From positions 124,001 through 188,000 of the forward strand of contig CAJXLT010000001.1 in NCBI GenBank assembly GCA_913056365.1: a DNA stretch of 64,000 nucleotides, read 5' to 3'. Source of the stretch: an uncultured Paenibacillaceae bacterium (GTDB lineage Bacteria; Bacillota; Bacilli; Paenibacillales; K13). Positions 25,851 to 34,069 of the stretch are shown here, piece after piece. Position 1 is the stretch's first letter. Each line of letters begins with the position of its first letter. The position numbers and the translations under genes were made by a program. The notes under the pieces are model-generated. The model worked only from the letters and a program-made list of their open reading frames with translations. It did not search any database and was not told the DNA's origin.

Positions 25851-27431
25851 ATGAGAAACACGAAAAAATGGTTTTTGCTCCTATGTGTCATGGCATTATC
25901 GTTATCCGTCTTCGCAGGTTGCGCTGACAGCAGCAATACTGGCAGCAATGCGCCTAACAGCGGCAATCAGGGAAACAGCAACAACGGCGGTGAAGCCAAT
26001 GCAGGCGGGAATGGTGAGGAGGCATCAGACGATCCGGTACAAATTGAGATTATGTTGCCGATGAAGGAGAAAGAAGTGCCGTCCGATCGGTTAGAGCTAT
26101 TAATGGAAGAGATGACGAACACAGAGCTGACGTTCCAGTGGGTGCCGGACGGCAACTATGACGAAAAACTGAATGCGGCGTATGCAACGAATTCGATGCC
26201 GCAGGTCGTGTATATGAAAAATCAGAGCACCTTCACACAATATAAGGAAGCTATGCGTGACGGGCAATTTTGGGAAATCGGTCCTTATCTAGAGGAGTTC
26301 GAAGGACTGAGCAAGCTGAAGGAATCTATTCTGAACAATACGAAGGTAGACGGCAAGATCTACACCTTATATCTCGGACGGCCGCTTGCACGCCAAGGTA
26401 TGATCTACCGCAAGGATTGGGCGGACAACCTCGGGATTCAGGAGCCGGCGAATGTCGATGAGGTGTATGAGATGTTCCGCGCCTTCACCGAAGATGATCC
26501 AGATCAGAACGGTCAGGACGATACGATTGGTCTAACAGACCGGTCCGACCTCATATACGGGGCATTCAAAACCGTCACTTCTTGGTTCAACACACCGAAC
26601 AATTGGGGGGAGAAGGACGGACAGCTGCAGCCTGAATTTATGTTCGACGAGTACTTTGATGCGATGGATTGGATGAAGCAACTGCATACGAATGGGTACA
26701 TGAATCAGGAGTTCCCAGTCACGAGCAAGGAAGATCAGCGCAACCTGTTCTACAACGGTACAGCTGGGGTGTATATCGGTTCCATGCAGGATGTGAATAC
26801 GCTGTATAACGAAACAATCAAAAACTTCCCGGACATGGAAATCGACGTTGCTGCCTTCATCGACGGTCCGAATGGCGACTTCGGCATGTGGACGATTCCG
26901 GGCTATGGCAACTTGATAATGTTCCCGAAGAATACGATTGAGACCGAGGAGGAGCTGCGAGATATTCTGGCCTTCTTCGACAAGCAGATGACACCGGAAC
27001 TCGCTAACCTGATGTTCTGGGGTATTGAAGACGAGCATTATGAAGTCGTGGATGGGAAGGCGAATGCGTTCGCTGACAAGGCGGATCAGAACGCCCGCGA
27101 AGTTAAGGGCTACAAGGATAGTCTGATCGGCGAGCCGGAGACGAATGGACGCTACGACGGCTATCATGATCTTGCTGCACGTGTGAAAGCGGAAGAATTA
27201 ATTCTAGAAATGGATAATCATCTTATTCTCGATCCTACGGCTGCGCTTGATTCAGCTACGTATTCAGACAGCGGTATTCGACTGCAACAGCTCATTAACG
27301 ATGCGACCTACAAGTATATACTAGGCGACATTGACCGAGCCGGATTCGAGCAAGAGGTAGACAACTGGAGAAGTCAGGGCGGCGATCAGATGATTGAAGA
27401 ATTCAACGCAGCATGGCAAGCGAACCAATAG
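25851..27431 (+). CDS. Sugar ABC transporter substrate-binding lipoprotein, copy 2
   Basis: The 526-residue protein has a signal peptide and lipobox (SLSVFAGC, Cys at about residue 24), then a flexible Asn/Gly/Ser-rich linker of about 35 residues and an LplA/YtcQ-type binding domain. It is a close paralogue of the protein at 23376. Segments such as PQVVYMKNQSTF, RPLARQGMIYRKDWADNLG and TIPGYGNLIMFPKN are nearly the same in both. TTGGAGG precedes ATG 25851 and a cre lies just upstream. It heads the permease operon and is the most likely binding partner of the two permeases. Confidence 0.92.
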   Translation: MRNTKKWFLLLCVMALSLSVFAGCADSSNTGSNAPNSGNQGNSNNGGEANAGGNGEEASDDPVQIEIMLPMKEKEVPSDRLELLMEEMTNTELTFQWVPDGNYDEKLNAAYATNSMPQVVYMKNQSTFTQYKEAMRDGQFWEIGPYLEEFEGLSKLKESILNNTKVDGKIYTLYLGRPLARQGMIYRKDWADNLGIQEPANVDEVYEMFRAFTEDDPDQNGQDDTIGLTDRSDLIYGAFKTVTSWFNTPNNWGEKDGQLQPEFMFDEYFDAMDWMKQLHTNGYMNQEFPVTSKEDQRNLFYNGTAGVYIGSMQDVNTLYNETIKNFPDMEIDVAAFIDGPNGDFGMWTIPGYGNLIMFPKNTIETEEELRDILAFFDKQMTPELANLMFWGIEDEHYEVVDGKANAFADKADQNAREVKGYKDSLIGEPETNGRYDGYHDLAARVKAEELILEMDNHLILDPTAALDSATYSDSGIRLQQLINDATYKYILGDIDRAGFEQEVDNWRSQGGDQMIEEFNAAWQANQ

Positions 27432-27464
27432 AGCAGACAGGACGCAATCATGCGGGAAATTCCG

Positions 27465-27490
27465 GAGGCTGTTGAAGGTTCAACAGCCTC
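27465..27490 (+). terminator. Intercistronic hairpin between binding protein and permeases
   Basis: GAGGCTGTTGAA (27465-27476) and TTCAACAGCCTC (27479-27490) form a perfect 12-base stem followed by TTCCTT. It lacks a long T run and probably acts as a partial terminator or mRNA stabiliser, giving more binding protein than permease. Confidence 0.6.
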
Positions 27491-27541
27491 TTCCTTATCG
27501 CGTGGACGAAACTATTGCAGTTGCAGAAAGGAAGACAGCAT

Positions 27542-28495
27542 ATGAGCGATCTTTCGGTAGAAAGCGCGCCGTCGGTTCGAACCCGCATGCGTTCCGAACG
27601 CATGCAGCGACTGAAGAGGAACAAGCTGCTGTATTTGATGATTATTCCCGGTCTCCTCTTTTTCATTGTGTTCAAGTACATCCCGATGTATGGCTTAATT
27701 ATCTCGTTTCAAGATTACAAGCCGCATCTTGGCATCACCGGCAGTGAATGGGTAGGCTGGATGCACTTCGACCGTTTGTTTCACGATCCGATGTTCTGGA
27801 CGATCTTCAAAAACACGTTATTGTTGTTTCTACTCAATATCCTTATCTTCTTCCCGATACCGATTATCTTAGCGTTAATGCTTAATGAGCTGCGTCTGGA
27901 ATGGTTCAAACGTACCGTACAGACGATCGTCTACATTCCGCACTTCATGTCTTGGGTCATCATCGTATCGATTAGCTTCGTCATGCTTACCCAGGACGGC
28001 GGCATTATTAACGATTTGCTTGCATATTTCGGCTTTACCAAAATTAACTTTCTCATGAGCGAGGATTGGTTCCGGCCTATTTATATCTTGCAGGTGATCT
28101 GGCGGGAGGCTGGCTGGGGGACGATTATTTACTTGGCCGCGATGGCTGCTATTGATCCGCAGCAATATGAAGCAGCCCGCATGGATGGCGCAAGCCGGTT
28201 TCGCCAGGTATGGCATGTGACATTGCCGGCTATACGCAGTGTTATCGTCGTGTTATTGATTCTGAAGATCGGGGACGTATTGGAGCTTGGCTTCGAGCAT
28301 GTGTACTTGCTCTTGAATGCGATGAACCGCGAAGTAGCGGAAATCTTCGATACGTATGTGTATACGGCGGGCTTGCGGCAAGGCCAATTCAGTTATTCGA
28401 CGGCGGTCGGATTCTTCAAGTCATTCGTCGGATTGATACTCGTGATGATGGCGAACTGGCTCTCCAAGAAGTTCGGAGAAGAAGGGGTCTATTGA
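27542..28495 (+). CDS. Sugar ABC transporter permease, LplB type
   Basis: This integral membrane protein of 317 residues has six predicted membrane segments. The cytoplasmic EAA loop reads EAARMDGASRFRQVWHVTLP (about residues 220-240), the site that contacts the ATPase. AAAGGAAG precedes ATG 27542; the frame opens earlier at 27515 without reason. It forms a heterodimer with the downstream permease. No ATPase gene is present in the locus; a shared MsmX-type ATPase encoded elsewhere is usual for this class. Confidence 0.92.
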   Translation: MSDLSVESAPSVRTRMRSERMQRLKRNKLLYLMIIPGLLFFIVFKYIPMYGLIISFQDYKPHLGITGSEWVGWMHFDRLFHDPMFWTIFKNTLLLFLLNILIFFPIPIILALMLNELRLEWFKRTVQTIVYIPHFMSWVIIVSISFVMLTQDGGIINDLLAYFGFTKINFLMSEDWFRPIYILQVIWREAGWGTIIYLAAMAAIDPQQYEAARMDGASRFRQVWHVTLPAIRSVIVVLLILKIGDVLELGFEHVYLLLNAMNREVAEIFDTYVYTAGLRQGQFSYSTAVGFFKSFVGLILVMMANWLSKKFGEEGVY

Positions 28496-28517
28496 GACAG
28501 AAAGGGGAGAGTTGCAG

Positions 28518-29396
28518 ATGGTTCAAGATCGCTCATTCGCCAGCCGAATTCTGGATGCGTTCATTATCCTTATTTTAATCCTAGTAGCATTGATCACACT
28601 TATACCGTTTATCCATGTATTGGCAGGCTCCTTCACGACGACAGCAGAGCTTGCGCGCAGAGGGTTCGTCCTGTTCCCGACGGAATGGAGCTTAACCGCA
28701 TATCGCTATATATTCTCAACCGACACGATATTCAAAGGACTGCTGAACTCGATCGGCATTACGCTATTCGGCACCTTATTCAGCATGTTCATCTCATCCT
28801 TAATGGCCTACGGCTTGTCGCGCAGAGACTTGGACGGCAGACGCACGATTATGTTTCTCGTTGTTTTCACGATGCTGTTCAACGGCGGCTTGATTCCGAC
28901 TTTTCTCGTCGTGAAGGAAGCCGGTCTGATCGACTCCTACTTGGCACTAATTATTCCATTTACGATCAACGCGTTCAACCTAATTATCTTGAAGAACTTT
29001 TTTCAAAATTTGCCCGAAGGTCTGGAAGAGTCGGCTAAGATCGACGGCTGCAATGATTTCGGCATTTTCTTCCGGATCGTAGTGCCATTGTCAATGCCGG
29101 CTATTGCGACGATTTCGCTCTTCTATGCAGTGACGTATTGGAATACGTACTTGCCTGCTATTCTGTATTTGAACGATACAGACAAGTGGCCGGTGCAAAT
29201 TATTCTCAGGCAGATCGTCATCGTGGCGACAGGTCTCAGCTTCGATGATTCCGGCTTCGAGGATGCCGCATTGCCGCCTTCCCAGTCGGTCAAGATGGCG
29301 GCGATTATTGTAGCGACGATTCCGATTTTGTGCGTCTATCCGTTCTTGCAGAAGCACTTTGCCAAAGGCGCATTGCTTGGGTCTATTAAGGGATGA
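28518..29396 (+). CDS. Sugar ABC transporter permease, LplC type
   Basis: The 292-residue protein has six membrane segments and the EAA loop EESAKIDGCNDFGIFFRIVVPLS near residue 180. It shows the typical LplC/YtcP start (FIILILILVALITLIPFIHVLAGSF) and end (FLQKHFAKGALLGSIKG). AAAGGGGAG lies eight bases before ATG 28518. It is the second half of the pectic oligosaccharide importer, 22 bases after the first permease. Confidence 0.92.
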   Translation: MVQDRSFASRILDAFIILILILVALITLIPFIHVLAGSFTTTAELARRGFVLFPTEWSLTAYRYIFSTDTIFKGLLNSIGITLFGTLFSMFISSLMAYGLSRRDLDGRRTIMFLVVFTMLFNGGLIPTFLVVKEAGLIDSYLALIIPFTINAFNLIILKNFFQNLPEGLEESAKIDGCNDFGIFFRIVVPLSMPAIATISLFYAVTYWNTYLPAILYLNDTDKWPVQIILRQIVIVATGLSFDDSGFEDAALPPSQSVKMAAIIVATIPILCVYPFLQKHFAKGALLGSIKG

Positions 29397-29558
29397 GTAG
29401 CATAGAGCGCGAGCAGAACACAGCGAATTGTTTGTATCACATTATTGTTAGATTTGGACGAAGTCGAACTTGTCTAGTAAGCAGCTTGCAGGGGAGTCAA
29501 TGTCACAATGCTGAAGTGAATGCAATGATGAATATGCCTTGGGAAGAGGAGAACACGT

Positions 29559-30677
29559 ATGAACGGCGGTAAGCTGGAGGAATTGCTGCAGCGTATGGAT
29601 AAGCTGTTTGACGGCTTCCTGAGATGGATGACAGGGCAATATGATCGGGCATCAGGGGGATTTTATTATGCAGCTAGTTCTATAGGGGATGAGCGGTTTC
29701 AGCCGGATCTGGAATCAACTGCGCAAGCGCTGAACATTATGCAGCGTGAGCAGTTGATGGATCGGATGCCGTCTGTGATGTGGCTGAAGCTGATTCAGTA
29801 TATGCAGAGCAAGCAGGACCCTCTTACCGGATATTTCTACGATGTGAATCCGGCGATGGCGCGGGACGAGGTGATGGTGCAGCGTGCGTTGCGTTATGCG
29901 GTTAGCGCTCTGACCAAGCTGGGGAGCGAGCCGCTCTATCCCTTGCCCATGCTTACCGGCGCTACGCCCGACTATGTGCGCAGTCCGGAGAAGTACGCAG
30001 CGTACTGGCAGAGCATTGATCTAAGCAACAGCTGGCGGGGGTGTGATCGTCTGGCGTCATCAGGCATGTACATTGCTGACATGCCTGAGTCGGAGCGTCA
30101 GCCATACTTGCGCGAAGCGGTGCGTTATCTTGCTGAGACGCAGGACCCCGAGACAGGGCTATGGGGAGAGGGAAGTCTCTATGTGCGCTTGTCCGGCACA
30201 TTCAAGCTGCATACGTTCTATAGCCGATTCGGCCTGCCAATGCCGAGAACAGACCGCATCTGCGCCAGTGTGAAGGATGCGCTTCGCCATGAGGAAGCGA
30301 CAGATATGTGCTATATTCGCAATCCGATTGACCTGCTTGCGTATATGCGTGTTCCGGTTCCGAGCCAGGATCTTGCCGAGATTGTATCCATTACGCTTGC
30401 CAATATGACGAAGCTGAAGAGACTGGATGGCGGCTTCTCCAGAGAGTTGGCAGGCTCTCCGCCAGCACCGAATGTGGCACAGGTGAAGCCGAGTGAGTAT
30501 TATCCCGATATGCCCGAGCCGGTCTGTCTGGGACGCGGTGAAGTGGAAGGTGATATGAATGCGGGGACGCAAGCGGTCTTGATTCGCCAGCGGCTGTATG
30601 CGCTCTGCGGCTTGTCGGCGGGACCGCTTCCGCATGCGCATACTTTCTTTGCAAGCATGAGTGCGCGCGAGGATTGA
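29559..30677 (+). CDS. Unrecognised soluble toroid-like protein in the pectin locus
   Basis: The 372-residue protein is helical with repeated pairs of helices, conserved-looking aromatic and Gly-rich turns (ASGGFYYAASS, DPLTGYFYDVNP, DPETGLWGEGSLYVRLSGTFK, LKRLDGGFSRELAG), reminiscent of the alpha/alpha toroid of GH105/GH88, lyases and prenyl-cyclases. No family-defining catalytic motif is visible to me. There is no signal peptide. GAGGAG precedes ATG 29559. It lies between the permease genes and the polygalacturonase gene, so a cytoplasmic role on pectic oligosaccharides is a fair guess, not shown. Confidence 0.7.
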   Translation: MNGGKLEELLQRMDKLFDGFLRWMTGQYDRASGGFYYAASSIGDERFQPDLESTAQALNIMQREQLMDRMPSVMWLKLIQYMQSKQDPLTGYFYDVNPAMARDEVMVQRALRYAVSALTKLGSEPLYPLPMLTGATPDYVRSPEKYAAYWQSIDLSNSWRGCDRLASSGMYIADMPESERQPYLREAVRYLAETQDPETGLWGEGSLYVRLSGTFKLHTFYSRFGLPMPRTDRICASVKDALRHEEATDMCYIRNPIDLLAYMRVPVPSQDLAEIVSITLANMTKLKRLDGGFSRELAGSPPAPNVAQVKPSEYYPDMPEPVCLGRGEVEGDMNAGTQAVLIRQRLYALCGLSAGPLPHAHTFFASMSARED

Positions 30678-30731
30678 ACGCTAGCATGCTTACAGGACAA
30701 GATAGAGACATACTTGGAGGTGTACGTCAGC

Positions 30732-32234
30732 TTGGCTATTTACAATATAACGGATTTCGGTGCAGTCGGAGACGGACAGACGATGAACGCCTCTGCGATA
30801 GCCGTCGCAATCGAACGATGTGCAACAGCAGGGGGGGGTACTGTCTACGTTCCGGCTGGTCGATACCTAACAGGACCGATTCGGCTGCAAAGTCATATGA
30901 CCTTATATTTGGAGGCAGGAGCTGTACTCTTATTCAGTGATGATTTCACGCTGTATCCGCCGGAATGGACACGTTGGTCTGGTTACGAATGCTTCGGATT
31001 TACGCCGCTTCTGTATGGCAGCGGTCTAACTCATGTAAGCGTGAAGGGAGAAGGCTGTCTGGACGGACAAGGGCATGCTTGGTGGACGGTGAACCGCAGA
31101 CTGCGGAAGGGGGAACAGTACCAATCTCTGCAGACCGAAGCGATTGCCAAGCTGAACAAGCCGTTGATTGATTCGGTGACGACGAATATCGTTGAGTGGA
31201 ACTCGCAATTTTTGCGTCCGCCGCTGTTGCAGCTCCTAGACTGTAAGCATGTGAAGATCGAGGGAGTGACGCTGCGCAACTCTCCGTTCTGGAATACCCA
31301 TCTCGTGTATTGTCAAGATGTGCAAATTCGCGGTGTCCGCTTTCACAATCCATCGGACACACCGAATGGCGACGGTTTGGACATCGATTCCTGCACGAGC
31401 GTGCGTGTTGCCGATTGCTTCTTCGATGTCGGTGACGATTGCCTCTGCTTGAAGTCGGGCATCAATGAGGACGGCAGAAGAGTCGGAAGGCCGACAGAGA
31501 ACGTGGCAGTTACGAACTGTACGATGCTGCGCGGCCACGGCGGCATCGTCTTCGGCAGTGAAAATTCCGGCGGTATCCGCAATGTGACAGTATCCAACTG
31601 CCAGTTCATCGGTACGGACCGAGGCATCCGGATCAAGACGAATCGAGCGCGTGGCGGTTATGTTCGGCACTTGCTGCTGCAGAACATATATATGGAGGAT
31701 GTGCTGTGTCCGTTAGCGATCAACGCATTCTACCGGCACGGAGTCGATGAGCGCGATTCGAGTATGACGACGAATGGAACGGTCGAAGTGTCTGAGCGCA
31801 CACCGGTTGTAGAGCATGTGCGCATAGCGAATATTACCGCGACGGGCTGCCGTGCAGCGGCTGGCTTCATCTATGGCTTGCCAGAGATGCCGATCCGTGA
31901 TGTCGTCCTGAGCGATGTGTCGATAGTTATGAAGGAGGATGCAGATGAGGCGGGCGGCGAGCCTGATATGATCCAGGAACCTATGTATATGGCCGGTGCC
32001 GGCATTTATGTGCGGCATGCAGAGGATTTGGAGCTGCATCGGGTACAAGTGCAGACGCGGCAAGGACCGGCGCTCCAATTGGAGGATACGGAGAATGTCA
32101 CGGTATACCACCTAAGCATGAAGCAGTTGCATTCGGACACACCTGTTGTTACTGCGAAGCGTACACAGGCGCTAGTAGTGGAAGGCAGGCAGGCTACACA
32201 ATATCCTACGCAGTATTTGCTTGAACAGTTGTAA
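30732..32234 (+). CDS. GH28 polygalacturonase-type glycoside hydrolase, cytoplasmic
   Basis: The 500-residue protein is a right-handed beta-helix of GH28. It begins with the typical YNITDFGAVGDGQTMNASAI, and the catalytic motifs appear in order: NGDGLDIDSC (Asp), GDDCLCLKSG (Asp pair), RGHGGIVFGSE (His) and DRGIRIKTNR (Arg-x-Lys). The absence of a signal peptide indicates that it works inside the cell, probably releasing galacturonate from imported oligomers, possibly with rhamnogalacturonan specificity. GGAGGTG lies nine bases before TTG 30732. The first TTG (30714) overlaps that site. Confidence 0.92.
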   Translation: MAIYNITDFGAVGDGQTMNASAIAVAIERCATAGGGTVYVPAGRYLTGPIRLQSHMTLYLEAGAVLLFSDDFTLYPPEWTRWSGYECFGFTPLLYGSGLTHVSVKGEGCLDGQGHAWWTVNRRLRKGEQYQSLQTEAIAKLNKPLIDSVTTNIVEWNSQFLRPPLLQLLDCKHVKIEGVTLRNSPFWNTHLVYCQDVQIRGVRFHNPSDTPNGDGLDIDSCTSVRVADCFFDVGDDCLCLKSGINEDGRRVGRPTENVAVTNCTMLRGHGGIVFGSENSGGIRNVTVSNCQFIGTDRGIRIKTNRARGGYVRHLLLQNIYMEDVLCPLAINAFYRHGVDERDSSMTTNGTVEVSERTPVVEHVRIANITATGCRAAAGFIYGLPEMPIRDVVLSDVSIVMKEDADEAGGEPDMIQEPMYMAGAGIYVRHAEDLELHRVQVQTRQGPALQLEDTENVTVYHLSMKQLHSDTPVVTAKRTQALVVEGRQATQYPTQYLLEQL

Positions 32235-32269
32235 GGATTAGCGAGGATAACGACTTGATGGAGTGCGTG

Positions 32270-32482
32270 ACGCTGCACAGGCGGTTTGTCTTGATTGGAT
32301 TGGGAGAGGTGAGCAAGCGGGTTGTTGCGCATGGATTGGAAAAGGCGGGCAGGTGGGGTGTTGCGCTTGAATTGCAAGAGGTGAGCAAGCGGGTTGTATC
32401 GATGGAACGGAAGAGGCGAACAGGCGGTTTGTATCGATGGAACGGAAGAGGCGAACAGGTGGAGTGTATCAACTGGATCGGA
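32270..32482. repeat. Six 35-36-bp tandem repeats after the GH28 gene
   Basis: Units anchored on GAGGYGARCARGYGG begin at 32306, 32342, 32378, 32413 and 32448, with a partial unit before. Spacings are 36, 36, 35, 35. Units 4 and 5 are nearly identical over 35 bases. Mixed spacing argues against a protein-coding role. Confidence 0.85.
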
Positions 32483-32550
32483 GGCACGAGGCAGAATGAA
32501 TCGTGTAATCTGTAAGAGCCCACGGCTTGAGCGGCAGTCGAGTCGATGAC

Positions 32551-32740
32551 TTCTAACGGAAGTGAGAGGTTACTAAATGCCTGTTTTAAGCACATGCTTC
32601 ATTCTAACGGAACTCACAGACCTTATTGCAGGCAAATTACGTGTCTTCGCATCCAATATGGTGAATTAGGGGGCACTCATTTCCGTTAGCGTGCGCATTT
32701 CCTTGAAAACAGCCTGTAAGCGCATGTGATTTCCGTTAGG
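32551..32740. repeat. Dispersed intergenic repeat, cluster B
   Basis: Four copies of the CTAACGGAA core: plus strand at 32551-32576 and 32601-32628 (the second continues into CACAGACCTTATTG), minus strand at about 32674-32691 and 32719-32740. They match clusters A (25.2 kb) and C (48.4 kb). Confidence 0.6.
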
Positions 32741-32752
32741 TCGGTGTCGCAG

Positions 32753-32960
32753 GTATCAGGTCTACTCTAGTTTCCGCCAGCATTGTGGGGGAACAGGTCT
32801 ACACTTGATCGCACCAGCGCTGTACCACATGAGAACAGGTCTACACTTGCTCACGCCAGCGCTGTACCACAGGAGATCAGCTCTACTCCTTCTTCCGCCA
32901 GTGAAGCACTTTATGAAATCAGACTCCACACTCTCTGCTTCTGCCAGCGCGGTATCTCTG
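32753..32960. repeat. Five 42-bp tandem repeats before the AraC gene end
   Basis: Units at 32753, 32791, 32833, 32875 and 32917; the middle three are exactly 42 bases. The best pair (32791 and 32833) differs at a handful of positions. The 42-base unit keeps frame and produces short repetitive open frames on both strands, but none has a ribosome-binding site or domain. Confidence 0.8.
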
Positions 32961-33029
32961 ATTCGTTCCAGCGCTCCGCTGTGAGCCGCCTGTCCTTGTG
33001 GCGGTTGCTTCCGGAACGTATGCTGCACG

Positions 33030-33863
33030 CTAATACAGTTTGCGATATTGCTCCGGAGGCAGTCCGGTATGCTTGCGGAAGGTGGCTACGAAGTGGCTCG
33101 TATCACGGAAGCCGCAGCGGGCAGCCGTCTCCTTCACCGTAATCGGCGGATCATGCCGCAGCAATTCCTTAGCCTTACGTATGCGCAAAGATATGAAGTA
33201 AGCGTACGGTGAAGAGGAGAAGGATTGCTGAAATAGCGCATGCAAGCGGCGGCTCGACAGTCCCAGCACTTGCGCCATTTCCTTCAATCCGATATTCGGA
33301 TTATCTACGTTCTCCTCCATCCAATCTACGACAGTTTGCAAATTATGCATGCCAGCTGCCGCATTTGTCCGAGTTCCGGCTTGACCATATCTACTCAAGG
33401 ACAAGAGAAAGTGGTAGGTTGCGGTTGAAATCTCTAGTCCGAGTACATCGCTGTGTGATTTCCTCCGTATCATCATCTGTGCAAGCAATCCCTTCAATGG
33501 CGAGTCTGGCTGCCAGCGGAATGCCGTGCTGTGGCGGATACTTGCTGCGGCCAAGATACTCTCTACGGCATGACCTTCGAACGTCAAGTACTGTGTCACC
33601 CACCTCGTTCCAGTTGCTTCATACGCATGGGGCACTTGCGGGAACAGCAGCACACCTGTATGCGGCGGCAGTAATAGTGATTGTCCATTCATTCGCACCT
33701 TCCCCTCTCCGTCTTCAGTATGCAGCCAGTGATACATCGGGTAGCCACTTGGCCGTGTGATCGTTTCTTGATTCGGATTATATCCCAAGCTTTCAACCTG
33801 TATCGGTAACGATTGGGCCGGCGGCAATGTGAATACATAGCGCTGTACTTGTGTATGCCTCAT
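33030..33863 (-). CDS. AraC family regulator with cupin sensor domain
   Basis: The 277-residue protein has an N-terminal AraC-binding cupin (YPMYHWLHTEDGEGKV, LLLPPHTGVLLFPQVPHAY) and a C-terminal double helix-turn-helix (IGLKEMAQVLGLSSRRLHALF, ITVKETAARCGFRDTSHFVATF, ending LPPEQYRKLY). GAGGAGG lies seven to eight bases before ATG 33863, while ATG 33869 is too close. It is divergent from the GH42 gene (206-base gap) and is the likely regulator of that gene and perhaps of uxuA. Confidence 0.9.
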   Translation of the reverse strand: MRHTQVQRYVFTLPPAQSLPIQVESLGYNPNQETITRPSGYPMYHWLHTEDGEGKVRMNGQSLLLPPHTGVLLFPQVPHAYEATGTRWVTQYLTFEGHAVESILAAASIRHSTAFRWQPDSPLKGLLAQMMIRRKSHSDVLGLEISTATYHFLLSLSRYGQAGTRTNAAAGMHNLQTVVDWMEENVDNPNIGLKEMAQVLGLSSRRLHALFQQSFSSSPYAYFISLRIRKAKELLRHDPPITVKETAARCGFRDTSHFVATFRKHTGLPPEQYRKLY

Positions 33864-34069
33864 ATTCATTCCTCCTCGCGTATCGTCATTCGCAGTTCCA
33901 GATTCCTATATCTATGTTCAAGAATATTATATGTTACGGGCTAGCTTCAAGTTGTACAATGAACTTATCCTTATATCAACCGAATGACAGAACAACGTAT
34001 CAGCAGTAACCAAGCGCCAAGCCAGGACTAAGAAGTCACAAAAAAATGCATCAAAAAGGAAGTGAACCC

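Noticed and set aside
32255-32515. Open frame of 86 codons over the 35-bp repeats
   Set aside because: It has no ribosome-binding site, the unit length is mixed 35/36 and there is no domain; it is a by-product of repetitive DNA.
32783-33142. Open frame of 119 codons over the 42-bp repeats
   Set aside because: It runs into the AraC gene on the other strand and lacks a start signal.
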